Below are positions 48,733 through 57,463 of a stretch of DNA of 64,000 bases, one piece after another. The notes below the pieces were generated by a model. The model searched no databases. It was not told the origin of the DNA and saw only the letters and a list, made by a program, of their open reading frames with translations. The position numbers and the translations under genes were made by a program. The DNA is from Paraburkholderia caffeinilytica (GTDB taxonomy: Bacteria; Pseudomonadota; Gammaproteobacteria; Burkholderiales; Burkholderiaceae). Location of the stretch: assembly GCF_003368325.1 (NCBI RefSeq), contig NZ_CP031467.1:1116001-1180000 (forward strand). Reading direction: 5' to 3'. The stretch's first letter is position 1. Every line of letters begins with the position of its first letter.

Positions 48733-50580
48733 ATGGAACAAGTATTTGACCGCGCTTTCGCGGCGCATCGTGACGGCCGCCTCGACGACGCCGAACGCGG
48801 CTACCGCGCGACGCTCGACAGCAATCCCGCGCACGTCGATGCGTTGCACCTGCTGGGCGTTCTGCGCCACCAGCAGGGCCAGCACGCCGAAGCCGCCGAG
48901 CTCGTGCGGCGCGCGGTGAACCTGCGCCCGGAAGATGCCGCGCTGCAGTTGAACCTCGGCAACGCGCTGAAGGCGCTCGGCCAGATCGACGAAGCCATCG
49001 AACAGTTCCGCAATGCGCTCACGCTGGCGCCGTCTTTCCCGATGGCGCACTACAACCTCGGCAATGCGTACGCGTCGGTGGGCCGCCACGCAGATGCCGC
49101 CGACGCCTTCGAGAAATCGCTGCGTCTGCAGCCGAACGACGCTTCGTCGCATAACAATCTCGGCAATGCATTGCACGCGCTCGGTCGTCATGCCGAAGCG
49201 ATCGCGTCGTTCCAGCGTGCGCTCGAGTTGCGCCCCGGACATGCAGGCGCGCTCAACAATATGGGCATGTCGCTGAACGCACTCGACCGCGCGGACGAGG
49301 CGATCCCGCGCTTTGAGGCGGCGCTGGCAACCGAACCGCGTTTCGTCGCCGCGCACTTCAATCTCGCCAATACGCTCGACGCCACCGGCCGCCACGAAGA
49401 AGCGGTCGCCTCGTTCCAGGCGGCGCTCGCCTTGCAGCCGAACCTGCCACCCACCATCTTCGGGCTTGGCAACGCGCTCGCAGCGCTGGGACGCCATGCG
49501 CAGGCACTACCGTATCTCGAACGCGCGGTCGGCCTCGATCCGCAATTCGCGCTCGCATGGCTGAGCCTCGGCACAGCACATCAGGCACTGGGCGCGCACG
49601 CCGCGGCGGTGCGAGCGTTCGATCAGGCACTGCGCTTGCGCCCCGATCTCGCGTCCGCACATATGAACCGCGCACTGGCCTGGCTCGCGTTGCGCGATTT
49701 CGCTCGCGGACTGCCGGAATACGAATGGCGGCTGCAGACCACCGCGCAACCGGTCATCCAGACGTTGCCGCGCTGGCACGGCGAACCGATTGAACAACGT
49801 ACGCTCTTCGTCCATGCCGAGCAGGGTTTCGGCGATACGCTGCAATTCGTGCGCTTCGTGCCACTGGCCGCGCAGCGTGCGGCGCGCGTTGTGCTCGAAG
49901 TACAGCCGCAGTTGCTGCCGCTGCTTGCACCGGCCGCGCAAGCCTGGCGCGTGACGCTGATCGCCCAGGGCGCACCGCGTCCAGCGGCGGATCTGCAATG
50001 CCCGCTGCTGAGCTTGCCGCTCGCGCTCGGCACAACCTACGACACGATTCCCGCCCGCGCGCCCTACCTCAGCGCACCGCCGGTTTACCGCCGCAAGTGG
50101 CGCGGCTCGCTCGGCGGTCACGCGAAGCGCAAGATCGGCATCGCGTGGTCAGGACGCATCCAGCAGAACGAAAACCGTTCGATGCCGCTGGCCGCGCTCG
50201 CTCCGCTATTCGCGCTCGAAGGGATCGACTGGATCGTGCTGCAACCCGATCTGAGCGCCGAGGAACGCGCGGCGCTCGACGCGCATCCGCACGCGGCTGC
50301 GATTCATCGACTGGATAAACGGGTCGGCGATTTTGCGGACACCGCCGCAATCGTCGAACGGCTCGACGCGGTCGTGTCGATCGATACGTCGATCGCTCAC
50401 CTAGCCGGCGCACTGAAAAAGCCGCTGTGGCTGATGCTGCCGTTCGCCGCGGATTGGCGCTGGTTCGTCGGCGAGACGCGCAGTCCCTGGTATCCGGGTG
50501 CAACGCTGCTGCGCCAGCTACAACCCGGCGTGTGGAGCGACGTGGTGGAGGCCGTGGCGAACGAATTGCGCCACGGTTAA
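48733..50580 (+). CDS. TPR-repeat protein with glycosyltransferase-like C-terminal domain
   Basis: 615 residues from MEQVFDRAFAAHRDGRLDDAER; I reject the in-frame ATG at 48685. About ten tetratricopeptide repeats fill residues 1-355, each with the AxxxLGNAxxxLGRxxEAxxxFxxAL pattern. A C-terminal half (about 370-610) resembles GT9/GT41-like transferases: FVHAEQGFGDTLQFVRFVP, KIGIAWSGRIQQNENRSMPLAALAPLF, then DTAAIVERLDAVVSIDTSIAHLAGALKKPLWLMLPFAADWRW. This layout is common in Burkholderia as an uncharacterised protein. The acceptor and sugar are unknown. No signal peptide is seen. It is monocistronic, divergent from the arsR-CDF pair, with a strong terminator. Confidence 0.88.
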   Translation: MEQVFDRAFAAHRDGRLDDAERGYRATLDSNPAHVDALHLLGVLRHQQGQHAEAAELVRRAVNLRPEDAALQLNLGNALKALGQIDEAIEQFRNALTLAPSFPMAHYNLGNAYASVGRHADAADAFEKSLRLQPNDASSHNNLGNALHALGRHAEAIASFQRALELRPGHAGALNNMGMSLNALDRADEAIPRFEAALATEPRFVAAHFNLANTLDATGRHEEAVASFQAALALQPNLPPTIFGLGNALAALGRHAQALPYLERAVGLDPQFALAWLSLGTAHQALGAHAAAVRAFDQALRLRPDLASAHMNRALAWLALRDFARGLPEYEWRLQTTAQPVIQTLPRWHGEPIEQRTLFVHAEQGFGDTLQFVRFVPLAAQRAARVVLEVQPQLLPLLAPAAQAWRVTLIAQGAPRPAADLQCPLLSLPLALGTTYDTIPARAPYLSAPPVYRRKWRGSLGGHAKRKIGIAWSGRIQQNENRSMPLAALAPLFALEGIDWIVLQPDLSAEERAALDAHPHAAAIHRLDKRVGDFADTAAIVERLDAVVSIDTSIAHLAGALKKPLWLMLPFAADWRWFVGETRSPWYPGATLLRQLQPGVWSDVVEAVANELRHG

Positions 50581-50669
50581 CTGGAGCAGACTCTGCGAAG
50601 TCGGCCGCCGATGCCTTGCCCATGATGGATCCGACCCGGCCAAATCGGCCTTCGATGCGGCGCCCAAGA

Positions 50670-50703
50670 AAAAACCCCGCGCTCTCACGAGCGCGGGGTT
50701 TTT
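50670..50703. terminator. Bidirectional terminator
   Basis: A 15-bp stem (AAAAACCCCGCGCTC and its complement) with a TCAC loop lies between the convergent TPR and MFS genes. Confidence 0.92.
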
Positions 50704-50739
50704 GTTTGTCCCGATGAACGGTGAACCTTAAGCTTACCC

Positions 50740-52041
50740 TTACGCGGTTCGATACTGATCGCGCGACTCCGGCGTGCGATACAGCACGAGCGTCGCGATC
50801 AGCCCGCAAATCGCCGCCACGCCCAGGAACAGGCCAGGCGCGGCCTTGTTGCCGGTGGTGTGAATCAGCAACGTGGAGATGGCCGGCGTGAAGCCGCCAA
50901 TCGTCGTAGCGAGGCTATAAGCGAGCGAGAAACCGGCGGTCCGCACTTCGACCGGCATCACTTCGGTGAGCGCCACCACCATCGCACCGTTGTAGCTGCC
51001 GTACAGGAACGACAACCACAGCTCCACGGCCAGAAGACGGGCGAACGACGGGTCGGCGACCAGCCATTGCAGCGCCGGATACGCGGTGACGATCGTCAGG
51101 ACCGTGAAGGCGATCAGCACCGGACGGCGGCCGATGCGATCCGACAACGCACCCGAGAGCGGCAGCCAGATCAGGTTCGACAAACCGATACAAACCGTGA
51201 CGACGAGCGTATCGATCGCCGACAGCTTCAGCACTTCCTTGCCGAAGGTCGGCGTGTAGGCCGTGATCATGTAGAACGATACGGTGGTCATGATGACCAT
51301 GCCCATACCGCCCAGCACGATGCCCCAGTTGGCGGCCATCGTCTTCATGATCTCGCCCATGCTCGGACGGTGCTTGCGCGCCTTGAACTCCTCGGTTTCC
51401 TGCAACGAGCGGCGGATCAGGAACAGGAACGGCACGATCAGGCAGCCGATCAGGAACGGCACGCGCCAGCCCCAGGCGGTCATCTGGTCAGCCGGCAACA
51501 GCTTGTTGAGCACCACGCCGATCAGCGCGGCGAACACCACGGCAACCTGCTGGCTGCCCGATTGCCACGCGCAGTAGAAGCCCTTGTTGCCCTTGGTGGC
51601 GATCTCCGACAGATAGACCGACACGCCGCCCAGTTCGACCCCGGCGGAGAAGCCTTGCAGCAGCCGGCCGCCCAGCACGAGTACGGGCGCGAGCACGCCG
51701 ATGGTCGCGTAGCCTGGTATCGACGCAACCGTGAGCGTACCGAGCGCCATCAGGCCGAGCGTGAGAATCAGGCCTTTGCGCCGGCCGTGATGGTCGATGT
51801 AGGCACCCAGCACGATTGCGCCCAGCGGGCGCATCAGGAAGCCCGCGCCGAATACCGACAGCGACAGCATCAGTGAGGCGAATTCGTTGCCGCTCGGGAA
51901 ATAGGTCTTGGCAATCGCGGCTGCGTAATAGCCGTAGACCATGAAGTCGTACATCTCAAGAAAGTTACCGCTGACCACGCGGAAAACTGTTTTGAACTTG
52001 GATTCCTGCGATGAGGAAGTAGCGTGTGACGCAGTAGACAT
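50740..52041 (-). CDS. MFS citrate/tricarboxylate:proton symporter
   Basis: Major facilitator of the metabolite:H+ symporter family. 433 residues from [17 protein letters not shown]; 52041 is chosen over the frame start at 52068 from family length. [54 protein letters not shown] (loop 2-3 motif), [32 protein letters not shown] and WQSGSQQVA closely recall the enterobacterial CitA/CitH citrate symporters as I remember them. A second motif, [13 protein letters not shown], marks loop 8-9. About 12 helices. No linked citrate-utilisation genes are present. The 307-base upstream region holds its promoter. Confidence 0.87.
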   Translation of the reverse strand: MSTASHATSSSQESKFKTVFRVVSGNFLEMYDFMVYGYYAAAIAKTYFPSGNEFASLMLSLSVFGAGFLMRPLGAIVLGAYIDHHGRRKGLILTLGLMALGTLTVASIPGYATIGVLAPVLVLGGRLLQGFSAGVELGGVSVYLSEIATKGNKGFYCAWQSGSQQVAVVFAALIGVVLNKLLPADQMTAWGWRVPFLIGCLIVPFLFLIRRSLQETEEFKARKHRPSMGEIMKTMAANWGIVLGGMGMVIMTTVSFYMITAYTPTFGKEVLKLSAIDTLVVTVCIGLSNLIWLPLSGALSDRIGRRPVLIAFTVLTIVTAYPALQWLVADPSFARLLAVELWLSFLYGSYNGAMVVALTEVMPVEVRTAGFSLAYSLATTIGGFTPAISTLLIHTTGNKAAPGLFLGVAAICGLIATLVLYRTPESRDQYRTA

Positions 52042-52348
52042 GACATTCTCTGATAAGCCTGTCGCCACGCAGGCAGGCGGCGCTCAGGCAGTTGAAACGA
52101 TCCACTGCGTTCGGCGAGCGGATGCCGCGGACGACTCGATTAGAACGCGCCGGGGGCGCTGCATTTTCATGCTGAACACATTCGTGCGGTATCAGGGTAA
52201 ACGTTGTGAAATACCCGAAACCCGCAACACGTAATGTTACCGTTCCTGGCGCTGTCGCGCATTCCATACAGTTTCATTACAGACAACACCCGTTCGTCCT
52301 TGCGGTAAACTTTTCGCAGACAGGCCATTCCCGCTGACCACCATCCCG
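52042..52348. other. 307-base divergent gap between the MFS and GNAT genes
   Basis: It must contain two promoters. GC content dips near 52190-52290. I find no clear inverted repeat, RNA or credible reading frame. Confidence 0.4.
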
Positions 52349-52873
52349 ATGCAAACCTCCCGCGCACTTTCGCTGCGTCCTGCGACCCTCGCGGATGCCG
52401 CGCTGATCGCCTCGATTCACAGCGCCAGCTGGCAAGCTACCTATCGCGGCCTGTTGCCGGACGCGTTCCTCGACGGCGAGGTGACGCGGGAACGCGCCGC
52501 CTATTGGGAAGCGCGCCTGCGCGCACCGGGCGGCGAGCGCCGCATCGTCCTGATCGCCGAGATCGAGGGCGAGCCGATCGGTTTCGTCTGCGTCGAACGG
52601 CAGCCGGAATCCGCCTGGGGCGTCCTGCTCGACAACCTGCATGCGCTGCCGGGGCATCAGGGCATCGGCGCAGGCAAGCTGTTGATGCGTGCTGCCGAAG
52701 ACTGGGCGCGCGCGCAAGGAGAGACACAGTTGTATCTCTACGTGCTCGAAGGCAACACACCGGCGATTGGCTTTTATGAAAAGCTGGGGTGGCAGTTCGT
52801 CGGCGCCGAACCGGATCATATGGGCGGCGTGGACATTACTGCGTTGCGCTACGTGTACCGGCTGGATCGATAA
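52349..52873 (+). CDS. GNAT-family N-acetyltransferase
   Basis: 174-residue acetyl-CoA-dependent acyltransferase. The fold is visible from LSLRPATLADAALIASIHSASWQATYRGLLPDAFL (N-terminal strand-helix). The acetyl-CoA loop has LHALPGHQGIGAGKLLMRAAEDWA (about residue 110, the Q/RxxGxG/A signature), and LYLYVLEGNTPAIGFYEKLGWQFVGAEPD (motif B) follows. The substrate is unknown. It stands alone, and no terminator was identified in the 279 bases that follow. Confidence 0.9.
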   Translation: MQTSRALSLRPATLADAALIASIHSASWQATYRGLLPDAFLDGEVTRERAAYWEARLRAPGGERRIVLIAEIEGEPIGFVCVERQPESAWGVLLDNLHALPGHQGIGAGKLLMRAAEDWARAQGETQLYLYVLEGNTPAIGFYEKLGWQFVGAEPDHMGGVDITALRYVYRLDR

Positions 52874-53152
52874 GACAGATGCACCGCGTTTGATCGTCGT
52901 CCAGATCAGGTCCGACTCAGGACTGAACGGCGCGTCGTTTTCGGAACAATCCGATCGTTAGCTCAGCGCCATCCGGGCATCATCTTGCGCATCCCGATGG
53001 CTTCACAGTGACCCGTTCATGCAGCGGCGTGCTCGACCTGAGTACGGCGCTTCCGTATGGCGTAGTGACCGCGTGTCACGCGCACCGCTCCGAAGCCAGA
53101 GCCCCTGAGCCGCCAGTCCGCGGCCCCTTTTCGAGGCGCTGCGAAAAAAACG

Positions 53153-54430
53153 ATGTCGACCACCATCCCCCTCACGTTGATCGAAGGCTCCATGGCGCTG
53201 CCGCGCGTGTCGCCGTTCGGTCGTCAACTGCCCGCGCCTTTCGGCCGGGATTGGGCACTGCTGCCGCCGGGACGTAGTCTGCGGGCGGAACTCAAAGCGC
53301 TGTATGCCGCCATGCTGCGTACCTTTTGCGTCAGCGAACGGACTATCCATTCGTTCTGCAACTGGGAGCCGTTGAGCGAGTGGACTTCGGCGAGGGCTGG
53401 GGTCGCTGGGGTCGCTGGAGTCGCTGGGGTCGCTGGGGTCGCTGGGGTCGCTGGAGTCGCTGGAGTCGCTGGGGTCGCTGGGGTCGCTGGGGTCGCTGGG
53501 GCGGCAACAGTGTCAGGCGCGCCGCTCGATGAAGCCGCACAAACGTCCGCCGAAGCCGCAGCTTTCACGCCGATCAGCGCGCCTGCGTTTGAGACAGCGC
53601 CAAGCGGCACGCCGATACATTGGGGAACACTGGCAGGCGGCGCCTGCGCATTCGGCGGCGCCGCAATACTTGCCTGGATCGCGTTCGGTCATCTGACACA
53701 GCATCACACGACTAGCGATGTCGAAACAACGGCCAAGTCCGCGATCCGCCAGGAGACGCCGTTGGCGAATCGTCACTCGCCCGACGACGCTGTCACACCC
53801 TACGCAACTGCTAACAAACGTGTAGCGGCGCTTGCACCGAGCGCCGCATCGTCGCACGCACATGTGGCGGGCGCATCTGGATCGGTACCCGCATCGCCCC
53901 AGATTTTACCGAACGCACTTGCCGCGACTCCGTTGCGCGATTTCCCGGCAAGTTCTGCTGCGAAAATCGTCGCGCCGGTCACGGCGACGCCAGCACGCAC
54001 CATGGCCGGCAGCAGCGTATCGCGTCGCGGCGATAAGCAACGCAAAGGCGCCGTTACCCCGCACGAAAGAAGAAGCGGCGGCAATTCGCGCGTCGCCATC
54101 TCGACGCAGTTGTCACCGCGGTTGCCACCACGGTTGTCACACATCAAGTCAACGCACCACGAAGTGCCGCCGATTACGGGGTCGGCAAATACGCAACGAA
54201 CGTCATCGAAGCCATCGTCGGCGGGTCCGTACTCGCCGCTCGCGCCATCCCAACTCGGCACTGGCGAATACACGTCGATCACCCTGTCAGCCCGCACGCA
54301 TCTGCCCAATATTGCGCCGCCATCGCGCCCTGCTTCGCCGATCAATCCGTCCGCAATTGGCGCGACAGAATGGATCAACCACATGTCGCAGCGTCGCGTA
54401 ACCGAGACACCCGATCAGTTCACGAAGTAA
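53153..54430 (+). CDS. Hypothetical membrane protein with an 11-copy Val-Ala-Gly repeat
   Basis: 425 residues, not recognised. The N-terminal segment (about 1-82; SLRAELKALYAAMLRTFCVSERTIHSFCNWEPLSEW) looks folded. Residues about 84-117 are eleven Val-Ala-Gly units encoded by a near-perfect 9-bp tandem repeat. One membrane helix follows near residues 161-185 (LAGGACAFGGAAILAWIAFGHL), and the rest (about 190-425) is Ser/Thr/Pro/Ala-rich and probably disordered and outside. GC3 and codon use in the long tail look coding, with no stop for 1.2 kb, but the ribosome site is weak. It could be a secretion-linked or envelope protein. A convergent terminator pair follows. Confidence 0.6.
   Translation: MSTTIPLTLIEGSMALPRVSPFGRQLPAPFGRDWALLPPGRSLRAELKALYAAMLRTFCVSERTIHSFCNWEPLSEWTSARAGVAGVAGVAGVAGVAGVAGVAGVAGVAGVAGVAGAATVSGAPLDEAAQTSAEAAAFTPISAPAFETAPSGTPIHWGTLAGGACAFGGAAILAWIAFGHLTQHHTTSDVETTAKSAIRQETPLANRHSPDDAVTPYATANKRVAALAPSAASSHAHVAGASGSVPASPQILPNALAATPLRDFPASSAAKIVAPVTATPARTMAGSSVSRRGDKQRKGAVTPHERRSGGNSRVAISTQLSPRLPPRLSHIKSTHHEVPPITGSANTQRTSSKPSSAGPYSPLAPSQLGTGEYTSITLSARTHLPNIAPPSRPASPINPSAIGATEWINHMSQRRVTETPDQFTK
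53402..53500 (+). repeat. Eleven tandem 9-bp repeats (GTCGCTGGG/A)
   Basis: Eleven consecutive units occupy 99 bases and vary only at the ninth base (G or A). The unit is a multiple of three, so copy-number changes would alter the Val-Ala-Gly tract length without shifting frame. Confidence 0.95.
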
Positions 54431-54509
54431 GCGCATCGCCACCGAGAAATCGAGCCGCACAAAAACAAAAACCCGCGCTCCGAAAAACGCGGGGTTGATC
54501 AGCGATCCG

Positions 54510-54537
54510 AGCCCGGCCATTCATGGCCGGGCTTTTT
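54510..54537. terminator. Terminator between convergent genes
   Basis: AGCCCGGCCAT and ATGGCCGGGCT form an 11-bp stem with a two-base loop, followed by TTTT on the plus strand. A second weaker hairpin of AACCCGCG/CGCGGGGTT type lies just before it (54470-54496). Confidence 0.85.
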
Positions 54538-54550
54538 CACGCTTGTATAC

Positions 54551-55267
54551 TTACTTCTGTGTCGGCAATCCGGACTCGGTCTGCCGCTGCAACTGCATCA
54601 CTTCGCCCTGCACCTGACGCAACTGCGCCTGCGCCTTTTCCTTTTCCGCGTGCAGCGCTGCTGTCTCGCCTTGCGCCTGCCGCTGGTAGTCGTTGACCTT
54701 GGCCTGCTGCGTGCGCGCGACATCGAGATCGGCCTGCAGCCGCTTCGCGCGATCTTCCGATAACGCGATGATGTCTTCGATATACGCCTTCTGCGCCTGC
54801 AACTGTGTGCGGCGAATCTCGACATCCGCGAGTTGCGCCGTCTGCTGGACGAACCCTGCATAGACCGCTTCGGCACGGCCCAGGTCCTCCGACTTGATTA
54901 CGCGCCAGAAATGCTTGTCCTGAAAGAGCGCGACGTAGTACGTCATTTCCTGCGGATAGAAAAACAGACTCGCGCCGTAGCTGCCGTTATACGTGGTGCG
55001 CAATTCGCTCAGCTTCGCTTCGTGAATCATCTGCATCAGTTCGGCGACGTTGCCTCGCGCATCGCCGGCGGTAACCGGCGTGGCTGATGCCGCACCGGTT
55101 ACCGCCGCGGCAACCGGTTGTGGCGTAAGCGTGTTCATGGCCGGCCGTGTGCCGACCCGGGGCGCGGTCTCGACGCTTTGCGCCGCCAGTACGAAACCAC
55201 CATGCTGCAGCAGCGCACACGAGGCCGCGAGCAGCATGGCGCGCCGTACAATTAAGGGGTACTTCAT
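54551..55267 (-). CDS. DUF2968 domain-containing exported protein
   Basis: 238 residues from MKYPLIVRRAMLLAASCALLQHGGFVLAA, a signal peptide. A Thr/Pro/Ala linker follows, then the DUF2968 domain (about 70-235): VAELMQMIHEAKLSELRTTYNGSYGASLFFYPQEMTYYVALFQDKHFWRVIKS. The C-terminal half is a long charged coiled coil (DVEIRRTQLQAQKAYIEDIIALSEDRAKRLQADL). Periplasmic or surface-associated; function unknown. The family is largely confined to Burkholderiaceae. It faces the repeat-protein gene across a terminator. Confidence 0.88.
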   Translation of the reverse strand: MKYPLIVRRAMLLAASCALLQHGGFVLAAQSVETAPRVGTRPAMNTLTPQPVAAAVTGAASATPVTAGDARGNVAELMQMIHEAKLSELRTTYNGSYGASLFFYPQEMTYYVALFQDKHFWRVIKSEDLGRAEAVYAGFVQQTAQLADVEIRRTQLQAQKAYIEDIIALSEDRAKRLQADLDVARTQQAKVNDYQRQAQGETAALHAEKEKAQAQLRQVQGEVMQLQRQTESGLPTQK

Positions 55268-55800
55268 ACGTCCATGCTCCATGCAAATCTAAAACAGCCT
55301 TAGATTATCGCGCGGATTAGCCGTTAAGCGAAGCATTCAAGCGTATCGCTGACGGACTTTAAATCGAGATAAATCGATAACGAATGATTTGGCTGGATCG
55401 ATGCGCCCGTCGCGGAATAAAACATTTCAGATAAGACAAAAGCGCAACAATTTGACTCGTCTATGACTCGTGCGGACGTTTCCCAATCTGCATGGCGTTC
55501 GCGCGAATCCAACATCAAGCGGAGGGACAATATGGAGATAGGTAACCCGATAAACAGATCGCTCGATCTGCGCGTCACGGTCGACAATCGCTCGCCATCC
55601 TGACTATCTCGACAACGCGCCGCCGATAACCGACGCACAGTCAGCGGCCACCCTGATAGCGAAGCGAAAACGAAGGGAAAGCCGGAGCGGGAAAACAGCC
55701 GCACAAGACGCCGCCGCCAGACATGGCGGCGGCGGCGTCGTGAGAATCGCGCTTGAAAGTCCGGACTGGCAATTCGAAAGCGCGGCTTAAAGGCGCTGCC
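55268..55800. other. 533-base gap, partly AT-rich, between the DUF2968 and GATase genes
   Basis: Positions about 55320-55520 are clearly less GC-rich than the rest of the window. One minus-strand frame (55324-55704, 126 codons) spans it, but its protein lacks recognisable domains and has poor codon bias, so I do not call it. A GC-rich inverted repeat lies at 55707-55739. Confidence 0.5.
55707..55739 (-). terminator. GC-rich hairpin after the GATase gene
   Basis: GACGCCGCCGCC and GGCGGCGGCGTC form a 12-bp stem downstream of the minus-strand GATase gene (stop at 55801). It has no clear T-tract, so termination is only probable. Confidence 0.5.
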
Positions 55801-57336
55801 TTAAAACCGCGTTTCGCGCGCCACCCGCAGGAAGGTATCGAGCAGCGGCGTGCAATCGAGCAACTCCGGACCGCCCGCGCGATGAAACTCCGGGTGCCAC
55901 TGCACGCCCATCACGAACGGCGCGCGCCGATAGCGCACGGCCTCGATGATGCCGTCCGACGCCGACACTGCCTCGATATTCAGATCGCGGCCAAGCGTCT
56001 TGACCGCCTGATGGTGAATCGAGTTGACGATCGCCTCGCGCCGGCCCGGAAACATATTGGCCAGCGTCGAGCCGTCCGGAAAATGAATGCTGTGCCGATG
56101 CTGATCGTAGTTCTCGTTGACGTGCGCGCCGGCGGTCGGCACGTCGGTGGCGATGTCCTGGTACAAGGTGCCGCCGAACGCCACATTGATCAACTGGCAA
56201 CCGCGGCACACGCCGAGCACCGGTTTGCCCGACTCGATGAACTCATGCAGCAGTTCGAGTTCGTACATGTCGCGCACGCGGTCGCCGGGCCACTCGGGAC
56301 TCGTCGCCTGTTCCGCGTACGACTGCGGCGAGACGTCCGCGCCGCCTTGCAGCAGCAGGCCGTCGAGATGCTTCGCATAGTCGCGCAAACGGATATTGCT
56401 CGGGTGCAGCATGCCCTGATGGCCGACGGTCGGAATCATGAACACCAGCACGTCGCGCGACATCACCCAGTGCGCAATCGATTCCTCGAGGTATTGCAGC
56501 GTCTTGCCCCGCAGCCCCTTCGCGCCCGGCTCCGGATGAAAGATGCGCGCCGACACGCCGATGCGCAGCGTGCGCTGCGTGATTCGTTGGCCGGCGCGAT
56601 CGAACAGCTGGCGCGCCCGTGCCGCGATGATGCGGCCGAACACGGTCCATGCCGAATCGCTTTGCTTCAGATAGCGCGGCGGAGACGGCGGCAACGCGTT
56701 CGGCGGCGGCGGGTTCGTCGCGCTGAAGTCAGGCGCGGCGCCGAAACCCGGCGGCGGCGAGCCGGCCCGGCGGCCGGTAGTAGCGGCTTCTTCCACTTTC
56801 TCCGCGAGGGCTGCCTCGTCAACCGGCCCGCTCAATTCGCCGGCAAGCGGTTCGCTGCTCTCGAGCGTAGCGGGACGTGGAGCGGGACTTGATGCGGGAG
56901 GTGAAGCGGGACTTCTGTAGGTCTGTCCCGCCTTGCGTGCCGCGCGCTCGCGAACCTCAGCCTCCTGCTGTGCGGTCGACGCAGCCGCCGAACTGCGCGC
57001 TTCCGCGGCGTCGCGTTGCTGAGCGGTTTGCGGATCGGTGGAGGTGACGGTGGACGCGCTGCCAGGGTCGTCGGTGGACGACCTCGCCGCGGCCTCCTCG
57101 GCGGCCGGCGATGCAGCCGACGGCGCTACCACGTCCTTGATCGGGGACTGAATGGAATCTTCATGGGAGAGCGGTAGCGAGGCCGCCGGCTCGGGCGGCA
57201 AGATGTCGGGTTTCGGCGCGCCGGCGCCTGCACCGGGCGGCATGGACGGCATGGACGGCGTTGAGGACGCCGGCGCCCCCGAAGACGACGATGGGCTGCC
57301 GGGCTGGCCGGCGTTTTCAGGTTTGTTTTCGCTCAT
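55801..57336 (-). CDS. Gamma-glutamyl-gamma-aminobutyrate hydrolase family (class I GATase-like) with long N-terminal extension
   Basis: 511 residues from MSENKPENAGQPGS; an ATG eight codons upstream is possible. The first 225 or so residues are Pro/Ser/Ala/Glu-rich and look disordered. The catalytic C26 peptidase domain (about 250-510) begins LRIGVSARIFHP. It has the nucleophile in PVLGVCRGCQLINVAFGGTLYQD (GxCxGxQ) and the histidine in FVMGVQWHPEFHR (HPE), completing a Cys-His-Glu triad. Relatives (PuuD) hydrolyse gamma-glutamyl-GABA and are normally about 250 residues, so the extension doubles the size. No polyamine genes are adjacent. Confidence 0.85.
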   Translation of the reverse strand: MSENKPENAGQPGSPSSSSGAPASSTPSMPSMPPGAGAGAPKPDILPPEPAASLPLSHEDSIQSPIKDVVAPSAASPAAEEAAARSSTDDPGSASTVTSTDPQTAQQRDAAEARSSAAASTAQQEAEVRERAARKAGQTYRSPASPPASSPAPRPATLESSEPLAGELSGPVDEAALAEKVEEAATTGRRAGSPPPGFGAAPDFSATNPPPPNALPPSPPRYLKQSDSAWTVFGRIIAARARQLFDRAGQRITQRTLRIGVSARIFHPEPGAKGLRGKTLQYLEESIAHWVMSRDVLVFMIPTVGHQGMLHPSNIRLRDYAKHLDGLLLQGGADVSPQSYAEQATSPEWPGDRVRDMYELELLHEFIESGKPVLGVCRGCQLINVAFGGTLYQDIATDVPTAGAHVNENYDQHRHSIHFPDGSTLANMFPGRREAIVNSIHHQAVKTLGRDLNIEAVSASDGIIEAVRYRRAPFVMGVQWHPEFHRAGGPELLDCTPLLDTFLRVARETRF

Positions 57337-57463
57337 GACAGTCAGACAGGCGCCTTCCACGCGAACGAATGAATATGCCCTGATTATCCGCTAGCCCGGC
57401 TAGCCCGGCAAACCCACACACAATTGCTCACATTGTTGCAGGCCACGGCGCAAGCCGTTTAAC

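Noticed and set aside
53402..53500. CRISPR-like or phase-variation repeat
   Set aside because: The 9-bp units are contiguous with no spacers, and changes in copy number would not shift the frame, so neither a CRISPR array nor on/off phase variation is supported.
55324..55704. 126-codon minus-strand frame in the low-GC gap
   Set aside because: No domain, no ribosome binding site and poor codon bias; reported as a gap instead.
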